DNA of 42,241 bases. Origin: Spirochaetaceae bacterium. Its GTDB lineage: Bacteria; Spirochaetota; Spirochaetia; Treponematales; Rectinemataceae. Where the stretch lies: positions 1 to 42,241 of the forward strand of contig JANYKC010000035.1 in NCBI GenBank assembly GCA_025358255.1. Reading direction: 5' to 3'. A model generated the notes under the pieces. That model was given only the letters and a program-made list of their open reading frames with translations. It searched no databases and was not told the DNA's origin. A program made the translations under genes and the position numbers. The stretch's first letter is position 1. Every line of letters begins with the position of its first letter. Below are positions 42,007 through 42,241 of this stretch, piece by piece.

Positions 42007-42241
42007 CTAGTGGACGAATTCGATCCTCTCGAACGCCATCGCGCCTCCGGACAAGAGCCGCAGGGCGCTTTTCTTCCTGCCTTCCCCGATGGCATCGACG
42101 GCGAGCGCCACCAGAGCATGCCGCGTGGACAGGGCCATCGCGAAGATCGCCGACCAGTTCCGCATGCAACGACGAAAGCTTCGCTCGATCCGTTTGAGGA
42201 CCCTGATGTCCAGTCCCGCGGCCAACAGATGCGCTCCGGCT
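42007..42241 (-). CDS. Unknown protein, C-terminal part at window edge
   Basis: A minus-strand frame open from the window edge to TAG at 42009-42007 gives 77 residues, beginning AGAHLLAAGLDIRVLKRIER and ending AMAFERIEFVH. The N-terminus lies outside the window. It looks helical, with many Arg and Ala. After the TAG the same frame continues with ALTQDEWEGLDQSLPALIDL and runs on for another 80 codons into the repeat. So this is either the true end or a gene interrupted by an amber codon. I do not recognise the family. Confidence 0.45.
   Translation of the reverse strand, partial: AGAHLLAAGLDIRVLKRIERSFRRCMRNWSAIFAMALSTRHALVALAVDAIGEGRKKSALRLLSGGAMAFERIEFVH

Noticed and set aside
1..42241. CRISPR array, tRNA, rRNA or phage genes
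   Set aside because: I found no spaced direct repeats, cloverleaf-like sequence, rRNA blocks, integrase or capsid-like proteins.

Overview
The window is GC-rich coding DNA, roughly two thirds G+C by eye, densely packed with genes that often overlap by 4 to 11 bases. The organism has an outer membrane: there is a beta-barrel protein ending in Phe, a LolA-like protein and FtsX/LolC-type permeases. The mix of a LolD/LolC-like export operon with LolA-like and barrel proteins, three Gfo/Idh/MocA sugar dehydrogenases in one operon, and a DUF2007 protein suggests a free-living heterotroph, perhaps of the Spirochaetota. That placement is inference; no rRNA or tRNA gene is present to confirm it.

Layout. 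1-404: edge of an unknown gene, a 103-bp palindromic element, and a promoter with a MarR-type operator. 405-3007: DODA/LigB-type dioxygenase, MarR regulator, Rieske ferredoxin, and an apbE gene that has lost its C-terminal catalytic region. 3031-9278: a TetR-controlled export operon made of an ABC ATPase, two FtsX-like permeases, a LolA-like periplasmic protein and an outer-membrane barrel. 9294-21413 (minus strand): an 11-gene catabolic operon read away from a divergent LacI-family gene. Its order is Gfo/Idh/MocA, sugar-binding protein, ABC ATPase, permease, TIM-barrel isomerase, Gfo/Idh/MocA, SCP2-like protein, a Gfo/Idh/MocA-M24 peptidase fusion, BKACE (beta-keto acid cleavage enzyme), SDR and NAD-epimerase. 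The intergenic region holds a promoter (TTGACA, 17 bp, AATAAT) with a CGTTAACG operator just downstream.

22448-28325: vitamin B6 region. pdxS and pdxT face a divergent MocR-type regulator (probable PdxR) across a pair of repeated operator boxes. The regulator is translationally coupled to an unknown nuclease-like protein, an EamA transporter and a broken amidohydrolase gene with an in-frame TAG and a frameshift. 28360-34000: MFS transporter, a REC-PAS-PAS-PAS-histidine kinase, an alpha/beta hydrolase and two small membrane proteins. 33935-41787: HrpB helicase, a second copy of the palindromic element, an HD-domain protein, a diguanylate cyclase, aminopeptidase P, DUF2007 and an M20 amidohydrolase. 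The right edge holds a short GCGCAG-rich repeat and the end of an unknown minus-strand gene.

The best candidate for something undescribed is the LacI-controlled operon. It joins sugar uptake and three sugar-type dehydrogenases to a CoA-dependent beta-keto acid cleavage enzyme, a stand-alone SCP2 domain and a 757-residue dehydrogenase-metallopeptidase fusion whose motifs look intact in both halves. It reads like a pathway for an amide-linked or acylated sugar-like compound, but the substrate cannot be read from the sequence.
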